DNA from: Bacteroidia bacterium
Lineage (GTDB): Bacteria > Bacteroidota > Bacteroidia > Bacteroidales > Dysgonomonadaceae
Assembly: GCA_030538215.1 (NCBI GenBank)
Contig: JAUNUM010000006.1
Coordinates: forward strand, 1-51,413
Length of the DNA: 51,413 bases
Direction of reading: 5' to 3'
The notes under the pieces: generated by a model
What the model was told of the DNA's origin: nothing
Seen by the model: only the letters and a program-made list of their open reading frames with translations
Database searches by the model: none
Position numbers and translations under genes: made by a program
In this document: positions 25,801 to 34,238 of the stretch, piece after piece
Layout of the letters: each line of letters starts with the position of its first letter
Numbering within the stretch: the stretch's first letter is position 1

Positions 25801-27164
25801 AAAATGGCAGAATTCATCATTTTGGATGCACCTTTTATCGTAATTTCATCGATATAATTTTTTCTTTCTCGCCCGTGTAGTTTGTTTGCATCGGCATAAT
25901 GGTTGTTGAGATTCAAGGCAATAAATTCGGCTATAATTACCCCGCCATCAATAATAATCCCAAAGTCGAGTGCACCCAAACTCATCAGGTTGGCATCGAT
26001 ACCGAAAATATACATTAATGATAATGTGAACAACAGCGATAAGGGGATGATGGATGCAATAATCATCGCTGTACGAAGGTTTCCAAGAATAACTAAAACC
26101 ACCAGAATTACAATGATACAGCCGAAAAGCAGGTTTTCGAAAACAGTCATTGTGGTGCGACCGATAAGTTCGCTACGGTCAACAATCGGGTTGATAAAAA
26201 TTCCGTCGGGAAGTGATTCTTGCACTTCTGCAACTCTTTGGTGTACGGCTTTTATCACCTTTTTCGAGTCGGCGTTTTTGAGCATCATCACCTGCCCCAT
26301 CACTTTCTCGCCTTCGCCATTGGCAGTGATGGCGCCAAAACGATTGGCGTGACCGAATTGCACCACTGCAATATCGCCAATCAGCACCGGAATTCCATTC
26401 CTGTTTTTAACTACTATATTGCGGATATCGTCCAGCGATTTTATGGTTCCATCGCCACGAATAAAATAACTTTGGTTGTTTTTCTCGATATAAGATCCAC
26501 CGGTTATATTGTTGTTTTTATCAATGGCGTCGAAAACTTCCATCAAAGTAATTCCCTGACTACGAATCAACTCAGGATTAATAGCAATTTCGTATTGTTT
26601 GAGGAAACCGCCCCACGTATTCACTTCCACTACGCCGGGAATTCCCGACAGTTGTCTTTTCACAATCCAATCTTGAATAGTACGTAAATCAGTAGTGGAA
26701 TAACGATTTTCGTAGCCCGGTTTTTCGTCGAGAATATATTGATAGATTTCTCCTAATCCGGTGGTAACCGGTCCCATCATGGGCGTACCGAATCCTTGTG
26801 GAATATTTTCGGATGCTTCCGAAATTTTTTCGGCAATAAGTTGTCGCGGTAGGTAAGTGCCCAGTTTTTCATCGAAAACGATGGTTACAACCGACAATCC
26901 GAATTTCGATACCGAACGGATTTCTTTTACTCCGGGTAAATTAGCCATCGCCAACTCAACGGGCATGGTAATATACTGCTCCACGTCTTGCGTGGCTAAA
27001 TTGGTGGATGTGGTGATTACCTGCACCTGATTGTTGGTAATATCGGGAACTGCGCCCACCGATAAGTTAATCAACGCAAATGTACCGAAACCGACAATCG
27101 TAATTGTAAAAAGTATGATGATCAGTTTGTTTTTTACACTAAACCGAATAATTTTATTCAACAT
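22812..27164 (-). CDS. CzcA-type metal efflux RND pump fused to a TolC-like outer-membrane factor
   Basis: Residues 1-1045 are a heavy-metal RND pump (HME family). Hallmarks are the N-terminal helix, VGAVPDITNNQVQV, the TM4 proton-relay signature LDFGIIIDGGVIIAE and GVAVLNGIVLIEHF in the second half. The DFGxxxD...E pattern points to the divalent-cation (Zn/Co/Cd/Ni) branch, not the Cu/Ag branch. Residues about 1052-1450 are a CzcC/TolC-like factor that begins with its own signal-peptide-like segment (MPDIKLWFIPILMTFSLAAF) and ends in coiled-coil helices. Length 1450. Such fusions are known in Bacteroidetes. An internal ATG at 24011 could start the factor separately. The adaptor gene follows by 10 bases. 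Confidence 0.93.
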   Translation of the reverse strand: MLNKIIRFSVKNKLIIILFTITIVGFGTFALINLSVGAVPDITNNQVQVITTSTNLATQDVEQYITMPVELAMANLPGVKEIRSVSKFGLSVVTIVFDEKLGTYLPRQLIAEKISEASENIPQGFGTPMMGPVTTGLGEIYQYILDEKPGYENRYSTTDLRTIQDWIVKRQLSGIPGVVEVNTWGGFLKQYEIAINPELIRSQGITLMEVFDAIDKNNNITGGSYIEKNNQSYFIRGDGTIKSLDDIRNIVVKNRNGIPVLIGDIAVVQFGHANRFGAITANGEGEKVMGQVMMLKNADSKKVIKAVHQRVAEVQESLPDGIFINPIVDRSELIGRTTMTVFENLLFGCIIVILVVLVILGNLRTAMIIASIIPLSLLFTLSLMYIFGIDANLMSLGALDFGIIIDGGVIIAEFIALNLNNHYADANKLHGRERKNYIDEITIKGASKMMNSAIFGQIIILIVFLPIISLTGIEGKMFRPMALTFCFAVIGASLLGMTWLPVASALFMKPKKDGEKNASKVMQLAYKTYKPSIEWACGHKKPIVIGAVLMLVAALLLFSKLGAEFTPTLDEGDFVIQPVLKTGTSLKKTIEMTTQMEAILKKEFVEVDQVVSRIGAAEVPTDPMSMEEIDMIIKLRPKREWKNAKSKEQLADKFKDALSVFPGIEYEFTQPIEMRFNELVTGVRADIAVKIFGEDLDYLDEKANEIAAQARTVEGAADVIVEKTVGLPQMKVTYNREKLAYCGVSIESLNQYLSMAFGGQTSGTVFERERSFDLVVRFLEDFRQDIDNIRQMYVNLPDGNQVRLSELAQIEYSSGPAKISRDNTRRRVVVSVNVRNRDLQSVVQDIQQKVQDNVDLQSGYYVDYGGQYQNLKNASNRLMIIVPIALALIFLLLNFAFNSLKETIIIFSAIPLSIVGGVLLLWIRGMPFSISAGVGFIALFGVAVLNGIVLIEHFKELRQKNGGMKMHDIIVQGSVDRLRPVMLTAASAAMGFLPMAVSTSAGAEVQRPLATVVIGGLATSTFLTMIVLPLLYGYFMDNERWRKKSHSGKRTMPDIKLWFIPILMTFSLAAFSQTRELSLEDAIARGITNNRQLKTYEMRVERSKTFVPTAFNIGKTNIYYGSDANNLAENNHPLYVIGVSQEINFPTVYAAQHKANRMGVLVSQATYELELQKLKKNITQVYYRAVYLQNKQQYYNYIADIYRKFSQSADAQYKQGEIAYLEKLNATAKQQQIDIQQKQAASNLQIAYQQLNLLLQSDENISVLFQQLEPILLNTSTYNSAGLKLAEEQLKYENALLGVEKNLWLPNINFEVFNGTNRFANAKNYWGWQVGVSIPLFFGEQRAKVASQKYSVMMADYSKQQYQIRYKSANEQLRNELEKYRQNIDYYQTSGKQISDELIKFATSSYEVGEIDFFRYIQSLENATQLRLDYLDNLAKYNETVIELNYLTLE

Positions 27165-27221
27165 TGAGCTGTGAATAGTATAAATTAAAAATCTTGAATA
27201 ATATGCAAATGAACAAAAAAA

Positions 27222-27253
27222 TGCAGGATAAATAAAATTTTACTTATCCTGCA
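27222..27253. repeat. 32-base inverted repeat upstream of the metal pump gene
   Basis: TGCAGGATAAATAAAA pairs with TTTTACTTATCCTGCA with a single mismatch. It lies in the 142-base gap between DUF2141 and the pump gene, next to the hairpin at 27255-27291. It may be part of an attenuator or an operator for a metal-responsive regulator. Confidence 0.5.
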
Positions 27254-27254
27254 C

Positions 27255-27291
27255 TTTAATTTTTTCTTATTCTAAATAAGAAAAAATTAAA
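27255..27291 (-). terminator. Hairpin terminator after the DUF2141 gene
   Basis: This is a perfect 16-bp inverted repeat with a five-base loop (TTTAATTTTTTCTTAT / ATAAGAAAAAATTAAA). It is entirely AT-rich with T-tracts inside the stem. It lies 15 bases past the DUF2141 stop codon on the minus strand and probably separates that gene from the pump operon. Confidence 0.55.
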
Positions 27292-27306
27292 TACTAAAAA
27301 CATCTA

Positions 27307-27732
27307 TCAAAAACTCAACAACTTAATCCTTAAAATCATTCCATCGGTAACATCTACCTTTACATCATTAAATGAAGGGACTTTCAGTTTAGGTTTCACG
27401 TTATTAGAAAAAGCAATACTTTCTTTTGGAATTCCTAAAAGATTATAATCGCATTTACCGTTGGCATTCTTATCATGAAGAACAGTAAATGCATATTCTC
27501 CTTCTTTTAAATCGGTTATCGTAACCTTGATCGTTTCAGAATCGGCAGGTACAGATATAAGCTTAATTTGTCTTCCCACTTTGGCGAAATTCTTAGGATC
27601 ATCATAAACACCTATCAAAATATTACCTTTTGCCTCTTTTATTCCAGCAACATGAATGGTGATTTTTTGAGTGATTGCCTGAGCTGAAAATGCTGCTAAT
27701 AATAAACAAAAAAGTAACACAATTTTTCTCAT
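27307..27732 (-). CDS. DUF2141 family exported protein
   Basis: This is a small secreted or periplasmic protein. A signal peptide (about 1-19) precedes a DUF2141 beta-sandwich with the family stretches GNILIGVYDDPKNFAK (about 37-52), EGEYAFTVLHDKNANGKCDYNLLGIPKE (about 76-103; key D84, D97) and the end FNDVKVDVTDGMILRIKLLSF. Length 141, normal. Function of the family is unknown. It is upstream of the metal-efflux genes on the same strand, but twin hairpins lie between them. Confidence 0.85.
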   Translation of the reverse strand: MRKIVLLFCLLLAAFSAQAITQKITIHVAGIKEAKGNILIGVYDDPKNFAKVGRQIKLISVPADSETIKVTITDLKEGEYAFTVLHDKNANGKCDYNLLGIPKESIAFSNNVKPKLKVPSFNDVKVDVTDGMILRIKLLSF

Positions 27733-27861
27733 ATTTTCAGTATTTAAGTTATAAGATCCGAGTTTTAAGTTAGATAAGCCGAAGCCTATAAAGGTTTAAA
27801 TAAATGACTGATAATAACAGGTTAAATATTATTAAACAATGAAAAATAATGCTCATTTGGC

Positions 27862-27890
27862 TTGGACATATTGAAAAAGGATTATCTTTG
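27862..27890 (+). promoter_or_regulatory. Promoter of the M16 peptidase gene
   Basis: TTG at 27862-27864, 18 bases, then TATCTTTG at 27883-27890 match the Bacteroidetes -33/-7 consensus, with spacing one base short. The start codon is 47 bases downstream. Confidence 0.55.
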
Positions 27891-27937
27891 TACGACATTA
27901 TCGTAGATTTAATATATTCACATTTAAATTGTAACCT

Positions 27938-30853
27938 ATGAAAAAGATTATCGCATTTACAGTTATTGTTTCAATTGCCATTGCCTCTGCAAGTGCATTC
28001 GCTCAAAACAATAACCGAAACTACAAGACAGTTCCCAATGACCCGATTAATGCACGTATTTATACGTTAGACAACGGGCTAAAAGTTTACATGAGCGTTA
28101 ACCCCGAAACACCGCGCATTCAGACTTATATTGCAGTTCGCGTGGGTGGAAAGAACGATCCGGCCGAAACCACCGGTTTGGCGCATTATTTCGAACACTT
28201 GATGTTTAAAGGCACACAGCAGTTTGGGACACAAGATTATGGAAAAGAAAAACCGCTGCTTGATGAGATTGAACGACTGTTTGAAGTGTATAGAAACACG
28301 GAGAACAATGAGCAACGCAGAGCTATTTACAAACAAATAGACAGCATTTCCTATCAAGCCTCCAAGCTAGCCATTCCAAATGAGTACGATAAACTGATGA
28401 AAGCCATTGGAGCCACAGGAACTAATGCCTACACCGGTTTTGACATGACGGTTTATACCGAAAATATTCCGTCGAATCAAATCGAAAACTGGGCGAAAAT
28501 TCAATCCGACCGTTTTCAGAACAACGTAATTCGTGGTTTCCATACCGAACTTGAAACCGTTTACGAAGAAAAGAACATGTCTTTAACACGTGATGGCAGA
28601 AAAACATACGAAAAAATACTTGCATCACTTTTCCCACATCATCCATATGGACAGCAAACTGTTTTAGGTACGCAAGAACACCTGAAAAATCCATCTATCA
28701 TCAATATAAAGGACTACTACAAAACGTATTACGTTCCCAACAACATGGCAGTTTGCGTGGCAGGCGATTTTAATCCCGACGAAATGATTCGCATTATTGA
28801 TAAGTATTTTGGAAAAATGAAGCCCAACCCCAATCTACCGAAACTTAATGTAACTGCCGAACAAGCAATTACCAAACCCGTGGTATCGGAAGTGTTAGGA
28901 CTGGAAGCCGAAAACGTGATGCTGGGTTGGCGCCTCAATGGTTGGAACACGTCGGATAAAGATATGCTCGATATTATCGGATTGATTATGCGCAACGGGC
29001 AAGCCGGGTTAATTGACCTGAACTTACTGCAACAGCAAAAAGTACTTTCGGCTTATTCCGGAGCCTATAGCATGGCCGATTATTGTGCATTTGTGATGAA
29101 TGCAACACCCAAAAAAGGACAAACGCTGGATGAAGCAAAAGATTTATTACTTGGCGAAATAGAAAAACTTAAAAAAGGCGATTTCTCGGAAGATCTTATT
29201 ACGGCATCTATTAACAATATGAAGTTGACCGAAATGTATCGTGTCGAAAATAACTCGGCACGTGCCAACTGGTTTGTGAACTCATTTATCAACGAGACAG
29301 ATTGGGCTAGTGAAGTGGGAAGAATCGATCGCATAGCAAAAATCACCAAAAAACAAATAATGGATTTTGCCAACAAAAAATTCGGAAACAACTATGCCGT
29401 AATTTATAAGCGCGAAGGAAAAGATCCCACGCAATTAACTATCGATAAACCGCAAATCACTCCCATCGCCACCAATCGCGATGCGAGCAGTGCATTTGTA
29501 AGAGAAATACAAAACTCTAAAGTTACGCCCATTACACCCGTGTTTCTTGATTTCGAAAAAGACATGCAAATCTTGAAAACACAATCGGGATTACCCGTGC
29601 TTTATAAGCAAAACACTACAAACGGCGTGTTCAGCCTCATTTACGTGTTTGATATGGGTAGTAATGCCGATAAAGCGCTGGGAACAGCTTTTGAATACAT
29701 GAAATATTTAGGTACATCGAAAAAAACACCTGAACAAATTAAAGCCGAATTTTACAACCTGGCATGCTCCTTCGGCGTTTATCCGGGAACCGACCGCGTT
29801 TACGTAGCACTTAGCGGGTTGGCAGAAAATATGGCTCCGGCATTGACTTTATTCGAAGAATTATTGTCGAATGCGCAGGTAAACAGCGAGGCATACACCA
29901 ACTTAACGGCCGATATATTGAAAAAACGTACCGATGCCAAACTCAGTCAAGGTGAAAACTTCAACCGATTGGTGCAATATGCACTCTGGGGTCCGGATTC
30001 ACCTACGAAAAATATCCTGACGGAGTCAGAACTAAAATCGATGAATCCTCAAGCATTGGTTGACCGAATCAAAAAAATGAATAGTTTCGAGCATCGAATT
30101 ATGTATTACGGACCGGAAAATGAGAAAAAAATCGTTTCAACACTCAACTCATTACACAAAACTCCGGCTAAGTTAACACCGGTACCCAAAGACTCTCGAT
30201 TTAAGCAAATAGAAACCAAAAAAAGCAACGTATTGTTGGCCGAATACGATGCCAAACAAATCTACCTGGGAATGACATCCAACGACGGGCGTAAATTCAC
30301 TCCCGCTATCGAAGTTACACGCGAAATGTATAACGAATATTTCGGTGGCAGCATGAACGCAATTGTGTTTCAGGAAATGCGCGAAGCCCGTGGATTGGCT
30401 TATTCGGCTAATGCCAATCTCATTGCACCATCAAAACTGGAATACCCATACGTGATGCGTACATTCATAGCCACGCAAGACGACAAAATGAACGATGCAC
30501 TACAAGCTTTTCATCAGATTCTAAACGATATGCCTCAATCTGAAAACGCTTTCAAACTGGCAAAGGAAGGTTTGATTACACGCTTGAGCACCGATAGAAT
30601 TATTAAGGAAAATGTGCTTTGGTCATACATCAACGCGCAAGACCTGGGATTGAAAGTGGACAGAAGAAAAGAACTGTACGAGAAAGCGCCCAGAATGACA
30701 CTCAATGATATAAAAGCGTTTCAGGAGGGATGGGTAAAAGATCGTAAATACACCTACTACATTTTAGGTAAAGAAGCAAATTTAGACCTGAAAGCGCTCG
30801 AGAAATACGGTTCTATACAACGTGTTTCGCAAGAAGAGTTGTTTGGGTATTAA
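27938..30853 (+). CDS. M16 family zinc metallopeptidase (pitrilysin/insulinase-like)
   Basis: This is an exported M16-type peptidase with both halves in one chain. A signal peptide (about 1-22) precedes the active N-terminal half. The inverted zinc motif HxxEH is His83-Tyr-Phe-Glu86-His87 (in LAHYFEHLMFKGT). The distal zinc ligand is in the helix ETVYEEKNMSL (about residues 206-217). The second half (about 530-971) lacks the motif and would form the other side of the chamber. The length of 971 is normal for the fused bacterial type. Substrate unknown. The gene is monocistronic: it has its own promoter upstream and over 300 bases of non-coding sequence downstream. Confidence 0.92.
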   Translation: MKKIIAFTVIVSIAIASASAFAQNNNRNYKTVPNDPINARIYTLDNGLKVYMSVNPETPRIQTYIAVRVGGKNDPAETTGLAHYFEHLMFKGTQQFGTQDYGKEKPLLDEIERLFEVYRNTENNEQRRAIYKQIDSISYQASKLAIPNEYDKLMKAIGATGTNAYTGFDMTVYTENIPSNQIENWAKIQSDRFQNNVIRGFHTELETVYEEKNMSLTRDGRKTYEKILASLFPHHPYGQQTVLGTQEHLKNPSIINIKDYYKTYYVPNNMAVCVAGDFNPDEMIRIIDKYFGKMKPNPNLPKLNVTAEQAITKPVVSEVLGLEAENVMLGWRLNGWNTSDKDMLDIIGLIMRNGQAGLIDLNLLQQQKVLSAYSGAYSMADYCAFVMNATPKKGQTLDEAKDLLLGEIEKLKKGDFSEDLITASINNMKLTEMYRVENNSARANWFVNSFINETDWASEVGRIDRIAKITKKQIMDFANKKFGNNYAVIYKREGKDPTQLTIDKPQITPIATNRDASSAFVREIQNSKVTPITPVFLDFEKDMQILKTQSGLPVLYKQNTTNGVFSLIYVFDMGSNADKALGTAFEYMKYLGTSKKTPEQIKAEFYNLACSFGVYPGTDRVYVALSGLAENMAPALTLFEELLSNAQVNSEAYTNLTADILKKRTDAKLSQGENFNRLVQYALWGPDSPTKNILTESELKSMNPQALVDRIKKMNSFEHRIMYYGPENEKKIVSTLNSLHKTPAKLTPVPKDSRFKQIETKKSNVLLAEYDAKQIYLGMTSNDGRKFTPAIEVTREMYNEYFGGSMNAIVFQEMREARGLAYSANANLIAPSKLEYPYVMRTFIATQDDKMNDALQAFHQILNDMPQSENAFKLAKEGLITRLSTDRIIKENVLWSYINAQDLGLKVDRRKELYEKAPRMTLNDIKAFQEGWVKDRKYTYYILGKEANLDLKALEKYGSIQRVSQEELFGY

Positions 30854-31196
30854 TGAAAATTAGACATCTAAACTGAAAGACTTTTAGATAATTTGGGAAT
30901 GCTGCTGGAATAGTGGCGTTCTCAATTTTATTCTCACACCTCTCGGGGCGACTCCAGGTTACCCCAAAAGTAAAAAACAAATAATAATTTGAATACAAAC
31001 AAAAAACAAGTGCGCTCTAGCGTAATAAAAATTAACTTTTCATTAGTTCCAAAGTTCCCGTTAAATTGGGGTCCCCCCTAAGTGGCTCAACATTCAAATT
31101 CGCCGTCACGAACTACCAACTTTTGCCATTACACGGCTGCGAGGAAAAACGAATAATCATCTTGAAAGGTGCATAACAGCAACACGAAAAATAATA
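30854..31196. other. Gene-free interval
   Basis: I see no ORF with protein-like composition on either strand. A few short GC-rich stretches occur (around 30935-30965 and a GGGGTCCCC palindrome near 31069-31077), but there is no recognisable riboswitch, tRNA or promoter box. Confidence 0.4.
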
Positions 31197-31856
31197 ATGA
31201 AAACAAAAACACTCATCTTCATCCTTTTAATCATTTTTGCAACATCTTGCAATCAAACAAAAGAACACATCATTACTGGAACTTTTTCCGATCCGCAAAC
31301 AGAAGAATGGATTTACCTGCAAAAAATGTTCAGCGAAGAAATCATTATCGATTCCGCCCGCATCACTGATGGCAAATTCACATTCAAAGGCGAAGCTTCC
31401 GGCATTCCCGAAGCCTATGCACTTAGCTATCATCCGAGTAAAGCCACCGGGGTGCTGTATCCGATTTTTGTGGAATCGGGGAAAACAGATATTCTGATTG
31501 ATTCTAAGGATTGGGAAATGAAATCAGTTGTTACCGGAGGAAAAGTCAATAACGAGTTCAGAGAACATCAAAAACAACGCATCGAAAACTTCATAACGGA
31601 GATTGGGGACTTAAATAATCGTTTGAAGAACGAAAATATTACCGATGAAGAACGTAGTAATACCAATAGTCGTATAAAAGAATTGTGGAGAAAAGCCGAA
31701 GAGTTTGATGTAAAATACATCAAACAACACCCCGATTCGCCCGTTTCGGCCTATCTTCTTGCAAGAATTTTTTATAATTTATCGTTGCAGGAAACAGATC
31801 AGTTCTTAAATGTCTTTTCCGATAGTGTGAAACAAACCGATGCATATAGATGGTAG
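31197..31856 (+). CDS. DUF4369 lipoprotein, N-terminal part of a frameshifted thioredoxin-family protein
   Basis: A lipobox (FATSC, Cys about 18) is followed by a DUF4369 beta-domain (residues about 24-115, KEHIITGTFSDPQTEEWIYL...) and a helical linker (about 120-215). Family members continue directly into a thioredoxin domain. Here the frame stops at TAG 31854-31856, and the thioredoxin part opens at ATG 31850 in the +1 frame. Adding one A in AGATGG would join the two frames into about 383 residues, the usual length. The most likely reading is a one-base deletion, real or a sequencing error. Two overlapping genes are the alternative. The intact family was probably an exported thiol-disulfide reductase. 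Confidence 0.75.
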   Translation: MKTKTLIFILLIIFATSCNQTKEHIITGTFSDPQTEEWIYLQKMFSEEIIIDSARITDGKFTFKGEASGIPEAYALSYHPSKATGVLYPIFVESGKTDILIDSKDWEMKSVVTGGKVNNEFREHQKQRIENFITEIGDLNNRLKNENITDEERSNTNSRIKELWRKAEEFDVKYIKQHPDSPVSAYLLARIFYNLSLQETDQFLNVFSDSVKQTDAYRW

Positions 31857-32344
31857 AACGCGAATATCAAAATCAATTGCAGTTGGCAAGTAAAATCACT
31901 GCTGTTTCGGTAAATGATACTGTAGAGGCACTGGTTATAGAGTTAAACGATCAGTCCGTCATTGAAGCGCTTGCCGAAAACAATCGCGGAAAAGTAGTGT
32001 ATGTGGATGTGTGGGCAACGTGGTGTGGCAACTGTTTGGCAGAGTTTCCGCATTCTGTTGAGTTGCATCAAAAACTCGATTCGGAAAAAATCACCTTTGC
32101 TTATATCGCTATCGATTCGCAACTGGATGAATGGAATGAAGTTATCAGGAAAAAGCATTTAAACGGACAACATATTTTATTGAATCGGGAACAGGAACTG
32201 GAATTTATAAAAATACATTTTGGAGAAAGTCACGGCATACCGCGTTACTTGATTATCGACAAAAACGGTAAATTAATAAACAACAATGCTCCCCGTCCAA
32301 GCGATAAGGAAACGGAAAAGCTATTGAGGGATTTAATGGATTGA
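31850..32344 (+). CDS. Thioredoxin-like domain, C-terminal part of the frameshifted protein
   Basis: This is a thioredoxin/AhpC-TSA-like domain with the active site WCGNC (about residues 59-63) in VVYVDVWATWCGNCLAEFP, and the cis-Pro region HGIPRYLIIDKNGKL. It has no signal peptide of its own and would be stranded in the cytosol unless read together with 31197-31856, which it overlaps by seven bases. It begins in the linker, not at a domain boundary, which supports a frameshift over an independent gene. The CGNC active site is less common than CGPC or CEPC. Confidence 0.75.
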   Translation: MVEREYQNQLQLASKITAVSVNDTVEALVIELNDQSVIEALAENNRGKVVYVDVWATWCGNCLAEFPHSVELHQKLDSEKITFAYIAIDSQLDEWNEVIRKKHLNGQHILLNREQELEFIKIHFGESHGIPRYLIIDKNGKLINNNAPRPSDKETEKLLRDLMD

Positions 32345-32491
32345 TAAAACATATCGCGGCGATACAAATAAATAGTTGATAGTAAACAGTCTGCCGTTGA
32401 ACAATTCAACGCAAAAGTCTTGGTTCTAACATCTTGGTTCTCTTAAAAAAACAAATTGGCAAAAAACTAATTATATGACTAAAAATAAGCC

Positions 32492-32627
32492 AATAAGGTC
32501 GCATCCTATGTGCATTCAAAGCTACTAAGGTTAAAAACAAAAAATAAGGTTTATAAAATCGGCAAAAACCTTATTTTCAACCAAAGACCTTAGTAGAATA
32601 TGACACGGAAGCTATCCAAACCTTATT
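32492..32627. repeat. Symmetric array of A(A/C)TAAGGT motifs
   Basis: Three forward copies lie at 32492-32499, 32524-32531 and 32543-32550. Three inverted copies lie at 32568-32575, 32587-32594 and 32620-32627. The pairs are symmetric about position 32559 to within a base. A seventh copy, also inverted, follows at 32628-32635. The inner core forms a hairpin: CTACTAAGGT with ACCTTAGTAG, and AAAATAAGGTTT with AAACCTTATTTT. It is 67 bases before the start codon of the next lipoprotein gene. Candidate operator array or a palindromic mobile element. Confidence 0.7.
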
Positions 32628-32701
32628 ACCTTATTTTATGTTTCATCTAATTTTTTGAACGAATAACAGTTCCGGAATGCTTGACTCTAAAATATAAACA
32701 A

Positions 32702-34198
32702 ATGAAAACAAAAACAATTCTCTCTTCCATTCTTTTAATATTCCTCTTTTCCTGCATACAAAAAGAACCCCACCACTATCCCTCGTTTACCGAAATGCAG
32801 GAACCGGACAAAGGCGAAAAAACCATCGTAAGCGGGCGGATATCCAACCTGCACGTTTATCCGCACGTGAAGGAGATAAAGCTTACCATTCCCGATCTGC
32901 GCGGCGCAGAAACGGTTTTTACATCACCCATCGATTCATCCGGCATGTTTTATTTCGAGATTTATCCGCTCATCACACGTGAAATTACGCTTACTCCGGT
33001 GGAAGATATTATTGTGGTTTCGCCCGGCGACAGCTTGTTTATCGAAAAAGACTTCGCGAATATAACCCATACCGTTTTCAGCGGAAACGATGCGGAATTG
33101 AACCGACACATCAACCTGTTCCGAGGCTCTTATTTAGGCCGTTATCATTTTCCTTACGAACTTTCGTATATGGAATACAAAGATACTTGCGATATGAAGT
33201 TACAGGAGATCCGCGAAAAACTCACCGTATTTCAACAAGAGAACGGTACATCGGAAACGTTTAACAATTGGGCGGAAAAACAGATCCAACTGGATTATTA
33301 TTCCGAACTTTTTCAATTTCCTTTTCAACATTATATGCGCACCAAAAAAACGTTTACCGAAAAAGAAGTATATTACGGTTTTGTAGAAGATCTAAAAAAA
33401 ATGGTGGATAATTCCATTGTGATGGCCGATTACTTCCGAGTGATGGAGTTGTATAATATAAATGTTCTTTTTAAAGGTTTTCCAGAAACGGTTGAACCGT
33501 CAACTCAAAAAACGCTGCGGGGTATATTGACCGAACTAATGAACAGTTCCGACAATGATTTTCTCGTGCAACTATCGGCATCCACGTGGCTGAATAACGG
33601 ATTAAACGCTAATTTCACACAGGAAATAGAAGAAAATATCGATCTGATGGATTCGGTAATTACCGACCCGTTTATTCGAGCATCACTACAAAAAAGGTTC
33701 AATCAGGTAAAAACCTACCAAGCCAATCCCCAAAAATATTCGGATGCTGTGATGGGAAATAATTCACTGGAAATTTCGGGTATAGGCGTACAACCTTCCG
33801 ATTTGGTAAACGTAATGAAACATGTGATTGAAGCCAATCCCAACAAAGTATTGTATGTGGATGTGTGGGCGCCGTGGTGTCTAGGCTGTGTAATTGAAAT
33901 GCCGCACAGTAAAACGCTATTCGATTATTTTGCCGATAAATCCGTAACGTTTGTTTATTTGTGTATGGGCGGCTCACAGGAAGACTGGCAAAAGACTATC
34001 AAACAATTCAATCTCTCAGGCGTGCACCTTTATTTAACGGACAAAGAGTGGCAGGATGTTATGAAAAGATTTAATATTAAGTCTATTCCGCACTATCTCC
34101 TTTTTGATAAAAACGGAGTGATGGTGGATTTCGGTAACCATCTTTTACCAAGTAAAGAATCCACCAAAACCGCAATTGAAAAGTTATTGGAGAAGTGA
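32702..34198 (+). CDS. Thioredoxin-family lipoprotein (TlpA-like disulfide reductase)
   Basis: The start is ATG 32702: it opens a clean lipoprotein signal (MKTKTILSS...LFSC), whereas an earlier in-frame TTG would add seven residues in front of it. A long N-terminal region of about 340 residues (beta-rich, then helical) has no clear family. The C-terminal thioredoxin domain has WCLGC with Cys393 and Cys396, in VLYVDVWAPWCLGCVIEMPH, and the cis-Pro loop KSIPHYLLFDKNG. Length 498. It resembles the frameshifted gene just upstream in its C-terminal domain. A role in periplasmic thiol redox is inferred from the fold. Confidence 0.82.
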   Translation: MKTKTILSSILLIFLFSCIQKEPHHYPSFTEMQEPDKGEKTIVSGRISNLHVYPHVKEIKLTIPDLRGAETVFTSPIDSSGMFYFEIYPLITREITLTPVEDIIVVSPGDSLFIEKDFANITHTVFSGNDAELNRHINLFRGSYLGRYHFPYELSYMEYKDTCDMKLQEIREKLTVFQQENGTSETFNNWAEKQIQLDYYSELFQFPFQHYMRTKKTFTEKEVYYGFVEDLKKMVDNSIVMADYFRVMELYNINVLFKGFPETVEPSTQKTLRGILTELMNSSDNDFLVQLSASTWLNNGLNANFTQEIEENIDLMDSVITDPFIRASLQKRFNQVKTYQANPQKYSDAVMGNNSLEISGIGVQPSDLVNVMKHVIEANPNKVLYVDVWAPWCLGCVIEMPHSKTLFDYFADKSVTFVYLCMGGSQEDWQKTIKQFNLSGVHLYLTDKEWQDVMKRFNIKSIPHYLLFDKNGVMVDFGNHLLPSKESTKTAIEKLLEK

Positions 34199-34209
34199 AT
34201 TTTTCACCC

Positions 34210-34238
34210 CTTTGTCAAAGTTCTAAACTTTGACAAAG
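34210..34238. terminator. Bidirectional hairpin terminator
   Basis: CTTTGTCAAAGTT / AACTTTGACAAAG form a perfect 13-bp stem with a CTA loop. It lies 12 bases past the lipoprotein gene stop and between it and the converging DUF4301 gene. Confidence 0.7.

Noticed and set aside
25903-26352. A 149-codon plus-strand ORF opposite the metal pump gene
   Set aside because: Its peptide is low in protein-like features and mirrors the strongly conserved RND frame; it is a shadow of that gene.
30934-31080. A possible riboswitch in the gap after the M16 peptidase
   Set aside because: There is no recognisable aptamer core, and the next gene shows no metabolite-linked function.
32681-32701. TTG start seven codons upstream of the second thioredoxin lipoprotein
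   Set aside because: It would place charged residues before a complete lipoprotein signal; ATG 32702 is the natural start.
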